A DNA stretch of 64,000 nucleotides from Marinobacter sediminum (GTDB lineage: Bacteria; Pseudomonadota; Gammaproteobacteria; Pseudomonadales; Oleiphilaceae): contig NZ_JAGTWY010000001.1 in assembly GCF_023657445.1 (NCBI RefSeq), forward strand, positions 62,001 to 126,000, in the 5' to 3' direction. Positions 27,266 through 36,994 of the stretch are shown piece by piece. A model generated the notes under the pieces. The model saw only the letters and a program-made list of their open reading frames with translations, searched no databases and was not told the DNA's origin. The number at the start of each line of letters is the position of its first letter. Position 1 is the first letter of the stretch. The position numbers and the translations under genes are program-made.

Positions 27266-29440
27266 TTAGCCGGTTTCCTGAGGATCAACATCAATCATCC
27301 ACTTGACCCCGGCAGGAAGTTTGCTCTGGTCCAGTTCCTGGCAGATACCGGTTAACAGGTTGTTCAGTCGTTTTCTGTTTCTGGCATTCAGGATCAATTG
27401 CGCACGGTGTTTGTCGGCGCGCCGGGCAATCAGTGCTGGCAGTGGGCCCCATGTCTCGATTCCGGGAATATTGGTAAGAGGCTTGATGATATCGAGCACT
27501 TGCAGGCTCTTTTCCATGGTGTCTGCCTCTGCCCGGAAAATGGCCATAGCGCGAAACGGAGGGAACTGCCCCTCCTCGCGTTCGCTGAGAAGTTGGTCCG
27601 CGATCTCCAGGTAACGACCTTCACACAGTGTTTTCAGCAGCGGATGATCGCTGTGGCATGTTTGCACCAATACCTTGCCCGGCTTTGTGCCACGCCCGGC
27701 CCGGCCACTGACCTGGAGGAGCGTCTGAATGAGCTGCTCTGGCGCACGGAAATCGACACTGAACAGGCCTCCGTCGGCGTTGACGACGACCACGAGGGTG
27801 ACGTTCGGGAAGTCGTGGCCCTTGGCCAGCATCTGGGTGCCAACAAGAATGCAGGGCTTGCCGCTGTTTACCTGATTCAGAATTGTCTGGATGCTACCTT
27901 TGCGTTGGGTGCTGTCGCGGTCGACCCGGACAACAGGTGTTTGGGGAAATGTTGATGCGAGAACGTCTTCGGTTCGCTCGGTGCCCTGTCCGACAGGTTT
28001 GAAGGCATCGCTGTGACACTTGGGGCATTGCTCGGTTGCAGCGGTTTGATAGTCGCAATGGTGGCATCGCATGGCCCGGTCACGGCGGTGATAGGTGAGG
28101 CGAGTGTCGCAGCGAGGGCATTCGACCATATGGCCGCAGTCAAAGCACATCATCACCGGAGCAAACCCCCGGCGATTGACAAAGATCAGTGCCTGCTCCC
28201 CATTGGCCAGGGTTTTTTCGATGGCATTGAGGGCAGGGCGGGAGATGCCTCCCTCAAGGCTGCGGCTGCGAATATCCAGCAGGCTGATCGTCGGTTGGGT
28301 TGCATTTCCTGCTCTCTCTTCCAGTTTCACCAGTCGGTATTTGCCCTGCTCGGCATTGTGAACGGACTCAAGTGAAGGAGTTGCAGAGCCAAGAATCACC
28401 GGGCATTGATTCAGGTGTGCGCGGTAAACCGCCAGGTCGCGGCCGGAATAGCGGAAACCCTCACCCTGTTTGTAGGAGCTGTCATGCTCTTCATCGACAA
28501 TGATCGTGCGCAGGCCGGTGAACGGCATTAGAACAGCCGACCGGGTGCCGATCAGGATGACCGGCTCACCGTTGCGTATTTTCAGCCATGTAGCAAGTCG
28601 CTCGCTGTCGTTGAGGGCTGAATGCCACACCACAATACGCGTACCGAAGTAGTGTCGGAATCGAGCGACAGTCTGAGGGGTAAGGTTAATTTCCGGAACC
28701 AGTACCAGAGCCTGGTCGCCAGCCTCAAGGTTTTGCTTAAGGTAGTGCAGATAGATTTCTGTTTTTCCGCTTCCAGTGATTCCGTATAGGAGGGATGTGC
28801 TGAATCCCTCGGCAGGGGTGGCGAGTGCGCTGGCGGCGGTAGTCTGCGCAGCTGAAAGGGCTGGCTTTTCAGACACGGCCTCGACAGTCTCAGGCGAAGA
28901 GCCGCTGGCGGGGGGGGAGGTAAGTTTGATCAGTTGCTTGTCGCTGAGGGCCCTGAGTTGGGCCCGGGTAAATCCGGCCTTAATAATGTCGCTTGCTGCT
29001 ACGCCGGATCGGTGTTCGTTCAGCCATGCAAACAGTGCCTTTTGTCGATGGGCGTTGGCGGGAAGCGCTTCGCCATCATTGCAGGCGAGCCACCATTCCT
29101 GCGTTTTCTCTTCAGCAACCCGGCCTCGCCTCAGGGCAGGTGGTAAGGCAGTGAACAGACATTCTCCGAGTGGGTGCTGATAATAGTCGCTGGCCCAGCT
29201 TAGAAGCCGAAAGGTTTCCTCTGGCAGTGCGGGCCAGTTTTCCAGTGCGGCGTAAACCGGTTTAAGGCTTATCCCGCGCAGTGGCTCCACTCCGGTTTGA
29301 ACAACCAGCCCTGTCGCTTGCTGTCGGCCAAAAGGTATCCGGACTCTCTGGCCCGCGACAAGCCGGAGATCGTCAGGAATGGTGTAATCGAACAGTCGGC
29401 GTAATGGGCGATTCAGGGCAATACGTGCAATCGATGGCAC
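27266..29440 (-). CDS. priA: Primosomal replication protein N' (PriA helicase)
   Basis: A 3'-5' helicase that restarts stalled replication forks. It has 724 residues from the GTG at 29440, which has TGGAG upstream and gives the usual start PSIARIALNRPLRRLFDY; a GTG at 29452 would add four residues. Walker A is GITGSGKTEIYL and Walker B is IVDEEHDSSYKQ. The zinc-binding cysteines are in CFDCGHMVECPRCD and CHHCDYQ to CPKCHSD. Helicase motif VI is in LLQVSGRAGRG. Full length. It is divergent from rpmE across a 265-nt gap in which I see no gene. Confidence 0.97.
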   Translation of the reverse strand: MPSIARIALNRPLRRLFDYTIPDDLRLVAGQRVRIPFGRQQATGLVVQTGVEPLRGISLKPVYAALENWPALPEETFRLLSWASDYYQHPLGECLFTALPPALRRGRVAEEKTQEWWLACNDGEALPANAHRQKALFAWLNEHRSGVAASDIIKAGFTRAQLRALSDKQLIKLTSPPASGSSPETVEAVSEKPALSAAQTTAASALATPAEGFSTSLLYGITGSGKTEIYLHYLKQNLEAGDQALVLVPEINLTPQTVARFRHYFGTRIVVWHSALNDSERLATWLKIRNGEPVILIGTRSAVLMPFTGLRTIIVDEEHDSSYKQGEGFRYSGRDLAVYRAHLNQCPVILGSATPSLESVHNAEQGKYRLVKLEERAGNATQPTISLLDIRSRSLEGGISRPALNAIEKTLANGEQALIFVNRRGFAPVMMCFDCGHMVECPRCDTRLTYHRRDRAMRCHHCDYQTAATEQCPKCHSDAFKPVGQGTERTEDVLASTFPQTPVVRVDRDSTQRKGSIQTILNQVNSGKPCILVGTQMLAKGHDFPNVTLVVVVNADGGLFSVDFRAPEQLIQTLLQVSGRAGRGTKPGKVLVQTCHSDHPLLKTLCEGRYLEIADQLLSEREEGQFPPFRAMAIFRAEADTMEKSLQVLDIIKPLTNIPGIETWGPLPALIARRADKHRAQLILNARNRKRLNNLLTGICQELDQSKLPAGVKWMIDVDPQETG

Positions 29441-29705
29441 AAAGTGCTCCACTGAAAATAGAGTGTTACGGTTTTTCCCTATCCTTTCGTAATCGGCGAC
29501 TTACGGCGAAAACGCTTGCGGGCGGGGCCAGAAAACGGTGTGGCGCTTGCCTGCTGTGGTAATTGCAAGTAAGATTCGCGGTCTGTTTCCGGCAGGGCAT
29601 TAGTGTGCCCCGTCTTGTCAATTGATTCAAACATGCGGTGCCTGGCACCGGGCTGGTGTTCAGCCCCCTTGATCAGGTAGCGGCATGACCCTAAAGAGGT
29701 TCGCC

Positions 29706-29930
29706 ATGAAAGAAGGTATTCATCCCAAGTACGAAGAGATTACTGCAACTTGTTCCTGCGGTAATGTAATCAAGACGCGCTCCACTATCGGGCATGACCT
29801 GCAGTTGGACGTTTGCTCCCAGTGCCACCCGTTCTACACTGGCAAGCAGAAGGTTATGGATACCGGTGGTCGTATCGACCGCTTCCAGAAGCGCTTCGGC
29901 GGTCGCATCGCCGGCGGCAAGAAAGACTGA
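29706..29930 (+). CDS. rpmE: 50S ribosomal protein L31
   Basis: Ribosomal protein of 74 residues from the ATG at 29706, after AGAGG. It is the zinc-binding (C+) type: CSCGN and [12 protein letters not shown] supply the cysteines. The start [19 protein letters not shown] is nearly identical to other gammaproteobacterial L31. A strong terminator follows directly. Confidence 0.98.
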   Translation: MKEGIHPKYEEITATCSCGNVIKTRSTIGHDLQLDVCSQCHPFYTGKQKVMDTGGRIDRFQKRFGGRIAGGKKD

Positions 29931-29949
29931 TCGCTCTGGTAAAAGAAAA

Positions 29950-29972
29950 AAGCGCCTCCGGGCGCTTTTTTT
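29950..29972 (+). terminator. Intrinsic terminator of rpmE
   Basis: GC-rich stem AGCGCC-TCCG-GGCGCT followed by seven T, preceded by an A-run. It starts 20 nt after the rpmE stop. Confidence 0.93.
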
Positions 29973-29986
29973 ATGCCCTCGGGAAA

Positions 29987-30009
29987 GTATGTATTTTTTG
30001 AATACATAC
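29987..30009. promoter_or_regulatory. AT-rich 9-bp inverted repeat upstream of the malic enzyme gene
   Basis: GTATGTATT-TTTTG-AATACATAC is a perfect 9-bp inverted repeat, 44 nt upstream of the predicted -35 of the malic enzyme promoter. It is a candidate operator; being AT-rich it makes a poor RNA hairpin. Function unknown. Confidence 0.45.
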
Positions 30010-30052
30010 GCAATTCGCACTATTGACTGATCACAAAATGCCCGAATGCCAC

Positions 30053-30090
30053 TTGTCGTTTGGGGACGAGCGCGCCATAATGGCGCGCTC
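30053..30090 (+). promoter_or_regulatory. Predicted promoter of the malic enzyme gene with a palindrome over the -10
   Basis: TTGTCG at 30053-30058, a 17-nt spacer and CATAAT at 30076-30081 form a sigma-70-like promoter. The -10 lies in the centre of a perfect palindrome at 30068-30090 with 11-nt arms GAGCGCGCCAT/ATGGCGCGCTC around one A. A protein bound there would block RNA polymerase. The gene starts about 60 nt downstream. Confidence 0.55.
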
Positions 30091-30148
30091 TGCTGAGTGG
30101 AAGCTCGGCGGTTTATTACCCTTAAACGTGACAAACGGAACAGTGGCA

Positions 30149-31414
30149 ATGTCTCAAGATCTGAAAGAAGCAGCCCTTGAATATCACGCCAAGCCGCGGC
30201 CTGGTAAGCTGAGTGTTGAAATCACGAAGCCAACCAAGACCTCCCGCGATCTCTCTCTGGCGTATAGCCCCGGGGTTGCCGAACCGGTCCGCGAGATCGC
30301 AAAGGACCCGGAGAACGCATATAAATACACGGCCAAGGGCAACCTGGTGGCTGTAATCTCCGACGGTTCAGCGATTCTTGGTCTGGGTAACCTGGGTCCG
30401 CTGGCAAGTAAGCCGGTTATGGAAGGCAAAGGCGTACTGTTCAAGCGCTTTGCCGGAATTGATGTCTTCGATATTGAAGTCAATTCCGAAAGCCCGCAGG
30501 CGTTCATTGAAACAGTTGAGCGTATCGCGGATACCTTCGGTGGTATCAACCTGGAAGACATCAAAGCGCCTGAGTGCTTTGAAATTGAGCGTGCGCTGAT
30601 CGAAAAGTGCAATGTGCCCGTCTTCCACGATGACCAGCACGGTACTGCCATCGTAACTGCAGCCGGCATGATCAATGCCCTTGAGCTGCAGGGTAAAAAA
30701 ATTGAAGAAGCGAAGGTTGTCTGTCTCGGTGCGGGCGCAGCTGCTATCGCGTGCATGAAGCTGCTGATCAGCTGCGGTATTCGCTCTGAAAACATCTTCA
30801 TGCTCGACCGTAAGGGTGTGATCCACTCGGGTCGTGAGGATCTGAACCAGTATAAGGCGATGTTCGCCAATGATACGGATAAGCGCACTCTGGATGACGC
30901 CATTGATGGCGCAGATGTGTTCCTGGGATTGTCCGGTCCGGATCTGCTGACAGCGGATCAGCTCAAGAAAATGGCGCCCAATCCCATTGTGTTTGCCTGT
31001 TCAAATCCGGACCCCGAGATCAGTCCGGAAGTAGCACTGTCTGTTCGTGATGACCTCATCATGGCAACCGGTCGCTCCGACTATCCGAACCAGGTGAATA
31101 ACGTGCTGGGCTTCCCGTTCATCTTCCGTGGCGCTCTGGATGTTCGCGCAACTGCTATCAATGAAGAGATGAAGGTGGCTGCGGTAAACGCCATTCGCGA
31201 GCTTGCGAAGGAGCCAGTGCCTCAAGAGATCTGCGAGGCCTATGGTGTGGAGAGCTTCGAGTTCGGCAAGGAATATATTATTCCCAAGCCAATGGACGTG
31301 CGTCTGCTTGAGGTAGTGCCTGCGGCGGTTGCTCGTGCGGCGGTTGATTCTGGTGTTGCCAGAAACCCGTACCCGGCGCACTATCCGCTGAAATCTATGG
31401 ACGACATTATCTAA
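30149..31414 (+). CDS. maeB: Malic enzyme (oxaloacetate-decarboxylating), short form
   Basis: Converts malate to pyruvate and CO2 with NAD(P) reduction. It has 421 residues from the ATG at 30149; a longer frame to 30023 would run through the promoter. The N-terminal malic domain has LSLAYSPGVAEPVREIA, GNLVAVISDGSAILGLGNLG, EDIKAPECFEIE and FHDDQHGTAIV. The NAD-binding domain has VCLGAGAAAIACMKLL and FACSNPDPEI. It ends after the second domain and so lacks the phosphotransacetylase-like C-terminal domain of the roughly 760-residue MaeB, as in Pseudomonas. Cofactor preference cannot be told. The neighbour order maeB, mrcA, pilM is conserved in Pseudomonas. Confidence 0.94.
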   Translation: MSQDLKEAALEYHAKPRPGKLSVEITKPTKTSRDLSLAYSPGVAEPVREIAKDPENAYKYTAKGNLVAVISDGSAILGLGNLGPLASKPVMEGKGVLFKRFAGIDVFDIEVNSESPQAFIETVERIADTFGGINLEDIKAPECFEIERALIEKCNVPVFHDDQHGTAIVTAAGMINALELQGKKIEEAKVVCLGAGAAAIACMKLLISCGIRSENIFMLDRKGVIHSGREDLNQYKAMFANDTDKRTLDDAIDGADVFLGLSGPDLLTADQLKKMAPNPIVFACSNPDPEISPEVALSVRDDLIMATGRSDYPNQVNNVLGFPFIFRGALDVRATAINEEMKVAAVNAIRELAKEPVPQEICEAYGVESFEFGKEYIIPKPMDVRLLEVVPAAVARAAVDSGVARNPYPAHYPLKSMDDII

Positions 31415-31431
31415 GTTTCGTTCAGGATAAT

Positions 31432-31464
31432 AAAAAAACCGGCGGTGATCCCGCCGGTTTTTTT
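31432..31464. terminator. Bidirectional intrinsic terminator between malic enzyme and PBP1A genes
   Basis: Stem CCGGCGG/CCGCCGG with a five-base loop, flanked by an A-run on the left and eight T on the right. It can stop transcription from both the malic enzyme gene and convergent mrcA. Confidence 0.95.
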
Positions 31465-31499
31465 ATGCTTGCCTGCCGCTGACGACAGGTGCAGGGCGA

Positions 31500-33998
31500 T
31501 CAGAAGATCTGGCGGGACAAGTCATCTCCACCGGAGTTGCCGTTGTCGTCGCTCTCATTCTCGGGGGGCAGCGGAGCCGGTGCATCCTCTTCCTTGAAGA
31601 CTTCGAACACGCCGTCTTCACCTGGCCTTGCGCGTTTTCCGGTTTCAGGGTTGATGCGTATGTTCACAATGCCGTTGGGTCGCTGCATCATTGCCGGGGG
31701 AGTGCCATTTAGCGCAACTTTCATGTAGTCAATCCAGATTGGCAGTGCCGTACTGGCGCCAAACTCGCGCCGGCCAAGAGGTTCTGGCTGGTCAAAGCCT
31801 ACCCAGGCAGTGGTGGCTATCTTGTGGTTGAATCCTGCGAACCAGGTGTCTTTTTGTTCATTGGTGGTGCCGGTTTTCCCTGCAATGTCATCGCGGCCCA
31901 GAGCACGCGCGCGCCTTCCCGTGCCGAGGCGGATGACGTCGCGCATCATCGAGTGGAGTATATAGACAGAGCGCTCGTCTGCCAGTCGTCTCATCACGCG
32001 GGTCTGGTTGGATGAACCGCTGCTGGCAACTGGCGTTTCGCCGGTAGTGATGATGCTGGAGGCATTTTCTGTCTGTTTGTCTCCGTCCGGAGCATTGGTC
32101 AGTATCTGGTCGCAGTCCTCCTCACAAAGCACGGTTTTCGGCGCCTGGTACAAGGTTTTTCCTTTCACATCCTGAATACGGTCAATAAGGTACGGCTGGA
32201 CGTCGTAGCCGCCATTTGCAATCACCGCCAGGCCTCGGGCCAGCTCCATCGGCGTTAGCTGACCGCTGCCAAGGGAAAGCGAAAGGTTGTCCGGCATGTT
32301 GTCGACCGGGATCTTCAGCTGCTTCAGGTAATCCAGTGTGGTCTGAATGCCGACATCCCTGAGCAGTCTGATGGATACAATGTTGCGGGAGCGGTAGAGG
32401 GCCTCTCGAAGCCGCGTCGGGCCGTAGAACTGTCCCGACGAGTTTTGCGGGCGCCAGGCGGTTTCCAGCTCTGAATCGTCAAAAACGATGGGGGCATCGT
32501 TGTAAATGGTTGCCGGGGTTATGCCATTTTCAAGTGCCGTCAGGTAAAGGAAGGGCTTGAATGTGGAGCCGGGTTGCCGTTTTGCCTGTATCGCCCGATT
32601 ATATTTGCTTTGACCAAAGCTGTAGCCCCCGGCAAGGGCCTCAACAGCCCCGGTATCGGTATCCAGTGATATCAGGGCGCCTTCTGCCCGGGGTACCTGC
32701 GCCAGCGACACAGCACGAGGTGAGTCGGTTGTATTGTCATCGGAGGCTTCCAGGGCGTGTACATAGATGACGTCTCCGGCGGAGACGACCTCGGAGGGTT
32801 TTTCCGGTTCCGGCCCCGTCAGGTCTACCGTTTTGTGTCGCCGCGCCCATGTCATGGTCTCGAAGGCCATGGTTGCTTCGCCAATGTCTCTTGCGTAAAC
32901 CTCGGCCAGCAATTTGTCGTCATTGACGCTGGTAACCACGGCAGGGATCAGTGATTCAACTCGCGGGTAATTGCGCACGAGGTCTGACACCTCGTTGTTG
33001 GTAAGGGCATCAGGTTCGAGTTGGCCGATAGGTCCCCGGAATCCGTGACGTCGATCATAGGCTTCCAAACCGTTTCGGAGAGCGTCTGTAGCAGTCTGCT
33101 GCTTCAGGCCGTCGACGGTGAGCGTCACGGTGTATCCATCGGTGTAGGCTTCCTCGCCGAATCGGCGAACCATCTCCGAGCGAGCCATCTCGGCTACAAA
33201 GTCGGCGTCTACTTCCGTTTTGGTGGCGTTGTAGCTTGCGGTCAGGGGAGCGGATGAGGCCAGGTCGTATGCATCATCCGTGATATAGCCGAGATCCCTC
33301 ATTCGCCCAAGGATCCAGTCTCTGCGAATCTGCGCGCGTTCCGGGTTGGCCAGCGGGTTGAAGGCCGAGGGAGCCTTTGGCAGGCCGGCCAGCATGGCCA
33401 TCTGCGCCAGAGAGAGCTCTGCGACGGTTTTGTTGTAATAGACTTGGGCCGCTGCGGCGATACCGTACGCTCTATTGCCCAGGTAAATCTTGTTCAGATA
33501 GAGCTCCAGGATACGGTTTTTGTCCAGTTCACGCTCAATCTGAAGAGCAAGAAGTATCTCATTGAACTTCCGGATAAAGGTCCTGTCGCGTGACAAAAAG
33601 TAATTTTTTGCAACCTGCATTGTGATGGTGCTGCCACCAGACTGGATTGATCCGGTGGAGACCAGTTCGATTGCAGCCCGCGCCAGGCCTTTGATGTCGA
33701 CCCCTAAGTGCTCGTAAAAACGCGAGTCTTCAGCGGCCATAAAGGCTTGTAACTGAATTGTTGGGATCTGTTCGATTGTGATCGGTGCCCTTCTCTTTTC
33801 ACCGAATTCTGCTATTAATTTGCTGTCTTTGCTGTAGACCCTCATAGGCGTCTGCAGCTTTATTTCAAGGAGTTGTTCGACGGGAGGGAGTCCCGGTCGA
33901 AGATAGAGATAAAAGCCTGATGTGACGATAACGGCGGAACTCAGTCCGGTAAGAATCAACCAGGCGAAAAGGCGAGATGTGCGCAACAAATGAGACAT
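31500..33998 (-). CDS. mrcA: Penicillin-binding protein 1A
   Basis: Bifunctional peptidoglycan glycosyltransferase and DD-transpeptidase in the inner membrane. It has 832 residues. One N-terminal membrane anchor (about 10-31, FAWLILTGLSSAVIVTSGFY) is followed by the GT51 domain, with catalytic Glu in AAEDSRFYEHLGVDIKG and QSGGSTITMQVAKN. An OB-like insert follows, then the transpeptidase with GSTFKPF (SxxK, about residue 477), SRN and GKTGTTNEQKDTW (KTG, about 705). The family and length are normal. It is divergent from pilM, as in Pseudomonas (ponA). Confidence 0.97.
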   Translation of the reverse strand: MSHLLRTSRLFAWLILTGLSSAVIVTSGFYLYLRPGLPPVEQLLEIKLQTPMRVYSKDSKLIAEFGEKRRAPITIEQIPTIQLQAFMAAEDSRFYEHLGVDIKGLARAAIELVSTGSIQSGGSTITMQVAKNYFLSRDRTFIRKFNEILLALQIERELDKNRILELYLNKIYLGNRAYGIAAAAQVYYNKTVAELSLAQMAMLAGLPKAPSAFNPLANPERAQIRRDWILGRMRDLGYITDDAYDLASSAPLTASYNATKTEVDADFVAEMARSEMVRRFGEEAYTDGYTVTLTVDGLKQQTATDALRNGLEAYDRRHGFRGPIGQLEPDALTNNEVSDLVRNYPRVESLIPAVVTSVNDDKLLAEVYARDIGEATMAFETMTWARRHKTVDLTGPEPEKPSEVVSAGDVIYVHALEASDDNTTDSPRAVSLAQVPRAEGALISLDTDTGAVEALAGGYSFGQSKYNRAIQAKRQPGSTFKPFLYLTALENGITPATIYNDAPIVFDDSELETAWRPQNSSGQFYGPTRLREALYRSRNIVSIRLLRDVGIQTTLDYLKQLKIPVDNMPDNLSLSLGSGQLTPMELARGLAVIANGGYDVQPYLIDRIQDVKGKTLYQAPKTVLCEEDCDQILTNAPDGDKQTENASSIITTGETPVASSGSSNQTRVMRRLADERSVYILHSMMRDVIRLGTGRRARALGRDDIAGKTGTTNEQKDTWFAGFNHKIATTAWVGFDQPEPLGRREFGASTALPIWIDYMKVALNGTPPAMMQRPNGIVNIRINPETGKRARPGEDGVFEVFKEEDAPAPLPPENESDDNGNSGGDDLSRQIF

Positions 33999-34184
33999 TT
34001 TTTTCTGACAACTGTTGGATATAGGTCTATCATTTGAGAAATTGCTTTAGGAAGGAAGAGTCGCTTCACCGTCGCAATACTTCTCAATTAAAGAAGAACA
34101 GGCATTGTAGACGGAAAACTGAAGAAATTCTCTTAAATAAAAAACACATAAGTAACTTAACCCGGTGCATCTAACCAGGTATAG

Positions 34185-35257
<1,073 letters not shown>

Positions 35258-35258
<1 letters not shown>

Positions 35259-35821
35259 TGGCAAAGATTAACCTCAGGCCCTGGCGAGAAGAGCTACGGG
35301 CCGAAAAGCAGAAGCAGTTTGTAGTGATGATCCTGGGGGCCGCGATTATAGCCGCCGGGGTCGTATTCCTCTGGAAGTCTGATATGGACAGCCGGATCGC
35401 TTATCAACAGTCCCGGAATGCGTATATTGAGACAGCAGCGAAGAAGCTGGATCAGCAGATCAGGGAAATTGAAAGTCTCAAGCGCAAAAGGGATGAACTT
35501 CTCGCGCGCATGAAGGTTATCCAGGATCTTCAAGGCAAGCGGCCGGTCATCGTTAGGGTCTTTGACGAATTGGTTCGGACTCTGCCAGATGGCCTCTTCT
35601 ATAGCGACCTTGCAAGGGCAGGTGATCGTATCAATATCGTGGGTATGGCGGAATCCAACAGCAGAATCTCGACGTTGATGCGTCAGTTCGAAAATTCTGA
35701 CTGGTTTGCCAATCCCAACCTTTCCAATGTGTCAGCGGCAGACGATCGTCGTGCAGGATACAGCCAGTTCAACCTGTCGGTGCAGCAGAAGACGCCCGAG
35801 CCCGAAGCGGAGGATAAGTAA
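35258..35821 (+). CDS. pilN: Type IV pilus assembly protein PilN
   Basis: Inner-membrane alignment protein of 187 residues. The N-terminal peptide INLRPWREELR is the PilM-binding motif (INLLPWR type). It is followed by one membrane segment (about 20-40, FVVMILGAAIIAAGVVFLW), a coiled-coil (about 45-95) and a periplasmic ferredoxin-like domain. The start ATG shares a base with the pilM stop (TGATG). Confidence 0.96.
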
Positions 35822-36432
35822 TGAGCCTCGCGGACTCACTTAAGAGCTTGAATGAGTTTGATGTTAGTGACCTCGACGTCAATAACGCTGGTATCTGGCC
35901 TGCGCCGATCAAGGCAATTGTTGTATTGATTATCGTTGGTCTGATTGCTGGTGGCGGGTACTGGTTCTTTATCAAAGATCAGTACATGCAGCTGGATCGA
36001 GTGGAAAAAACCGAGCAGGATTTGCGTAAGAAATACGAAGAGAAGGCCTATCAGGTTGCCAACCTTGAGGTGTTCAAAGCGCAGATGGCGGAGATGGAAG
36101 AAACCTTTGGGGCCCTTGTCCGCCAGCTTCCCAGTGAAACCGAGGTTCCGGGCCTGTTGGAAGACATTACCAATACCGCTCTGGGCAGTGGGCTATCGCT
36201 GCAGGAAGTGAAGCTCCAGCCTGAGAAGAGACGTGATTTTTATGCTGAGTTGCCAATAAATATACGTGTCTCAGGGGCTTACCACGAGCTGGCATCTTTT
36301 GTAAGCAGTGTCGCAAGCCTTCCACGGATTGTGACCCTGCATGACCTAACCATTAAACCAACTGGCGGAGACGGAGAGCAGCTTGATATGCAGGTTCTTG
36401 CCCGTACTTACCGCTACCGGGCCGGAGAATGA
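35821..36432 (+). CDS. pilO: Type IV pilus assembly protein PilO
   Basis: Partner of PilN in the periplasmic alignment complex. It has 203 residues with a short cytoplasmic N-terminus, a membrane segment near 28-51 (IKAIVVLIIVGLIAGGGYWF), a coiled-coil rich in Glu/Lys, and a periplasmic domain with LREV-like block SGLSLQEVKLQPEKRRDFYA. It is coupled to pilN by TAATG and overlaps pilP by four bases. Confidence 0.96.
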   Translation: MSLADSLKSLNEFDVSDLDVNNAGIWPAPIKAIVVLIIVGLIAGGGYWFFIKDQYMQLDRVEKTEQDLRKKYEEKAYQVANLEVFKAQMAEMEETFGALVRQLPSETEVPGLLEDITNTALGSGLSLQEVKLQPEKRRDFYAELPINIRVSGAYHELASFVSSVASLPRIVTLHDLTIKPTGGDGEQLDMQVLARTYRYRAGE

Positions 36433-36983
36433 GCATGACAGTAAAGCATGCGGGAAAAGCCTGGCTGGGTGTATGTCTGGTATCTCTCCTGACGGCATGT
36501 TCCCAGGATAGCGGTTTTTCGGATTTGGATAAGTTTATGGCGGATACCCGTGCTAAACCCAGAGGGCACGTGGAGCCACTGCCTGAGTTCAAGGCTTATG
36601 AGGCGTTTAGCTATTCGGCAGCGGACAGGCGTGCGCCCTTCGAGCCGCCCGTCGATGTTCAGCTAACGATGGTTGACCAGCAGCCGGTCAGTGACGTTGA
36701 GCCTGATCTAGACAGGCCACGAGAGGTTCTTGAGAACTTTGATATCAAAGAGCTGGTAATGGTTGGAACTCTGCAGGGCACGTCAGGCAACCTCTTTGCC
36801 TTAATCGAGGACAATACTGGCGGTATTCACCGGGTACGCGCAGGCAACTATATGGGTAAAAACTATGGCCGTATTGTTGGCGTGGGCGAAACGCGTATAG
36901 AACTCATTGAAATCGTTCCCAATGGCCGGGGTGGTTGGGTAGAGCGTCCGCGTTCCCTGACACTGACTGGGGAAGAGGGCTAA
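36429..36983 (+). CDS. pilP: Type IV pilus lipoprotein PilP
   Basis: Inner-membrane lipoprotein that links PilNO to the secretin PilQ. It has 184 residues. The signal peptide ends in the lipobox LLTAC. A flexible Pro/Asp-rich stretch follows, then the beta-sandwich HR domain (about 105-175) with LVMVGTLQGTSGNLFALIED and GNYMGKNYGRIV. It overlaps pilO as ATGA; an alternative ATG lies two codons later. Confidence 0.96.
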   Translation: MSMTVKHAGKAWLGVCLVSLLTACSQDSGFSDLDKFMADTRAKPRGHVEPLPEFKAYEAFSYSAADRRAPFEPPVDVQLTMVDQQPVSDVEPDLDRPREVLENFDIKELVMVGTLQGTSGNLFALIEDNTGGIHRVRAGNYMGKNYGRIVGVGETRIELIEIVPNGRGGWVERPRSLTLTGEEG

Positions 36984-36994
36984 GGAGCGGCACT

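Noticed and set aside
29466..29648. 60-codon minus-strand frame between priA and rpmE
   Set aside because: No ribosome site, no similarity that I recognise, and Arg/Pro composition typical of shadow frames.
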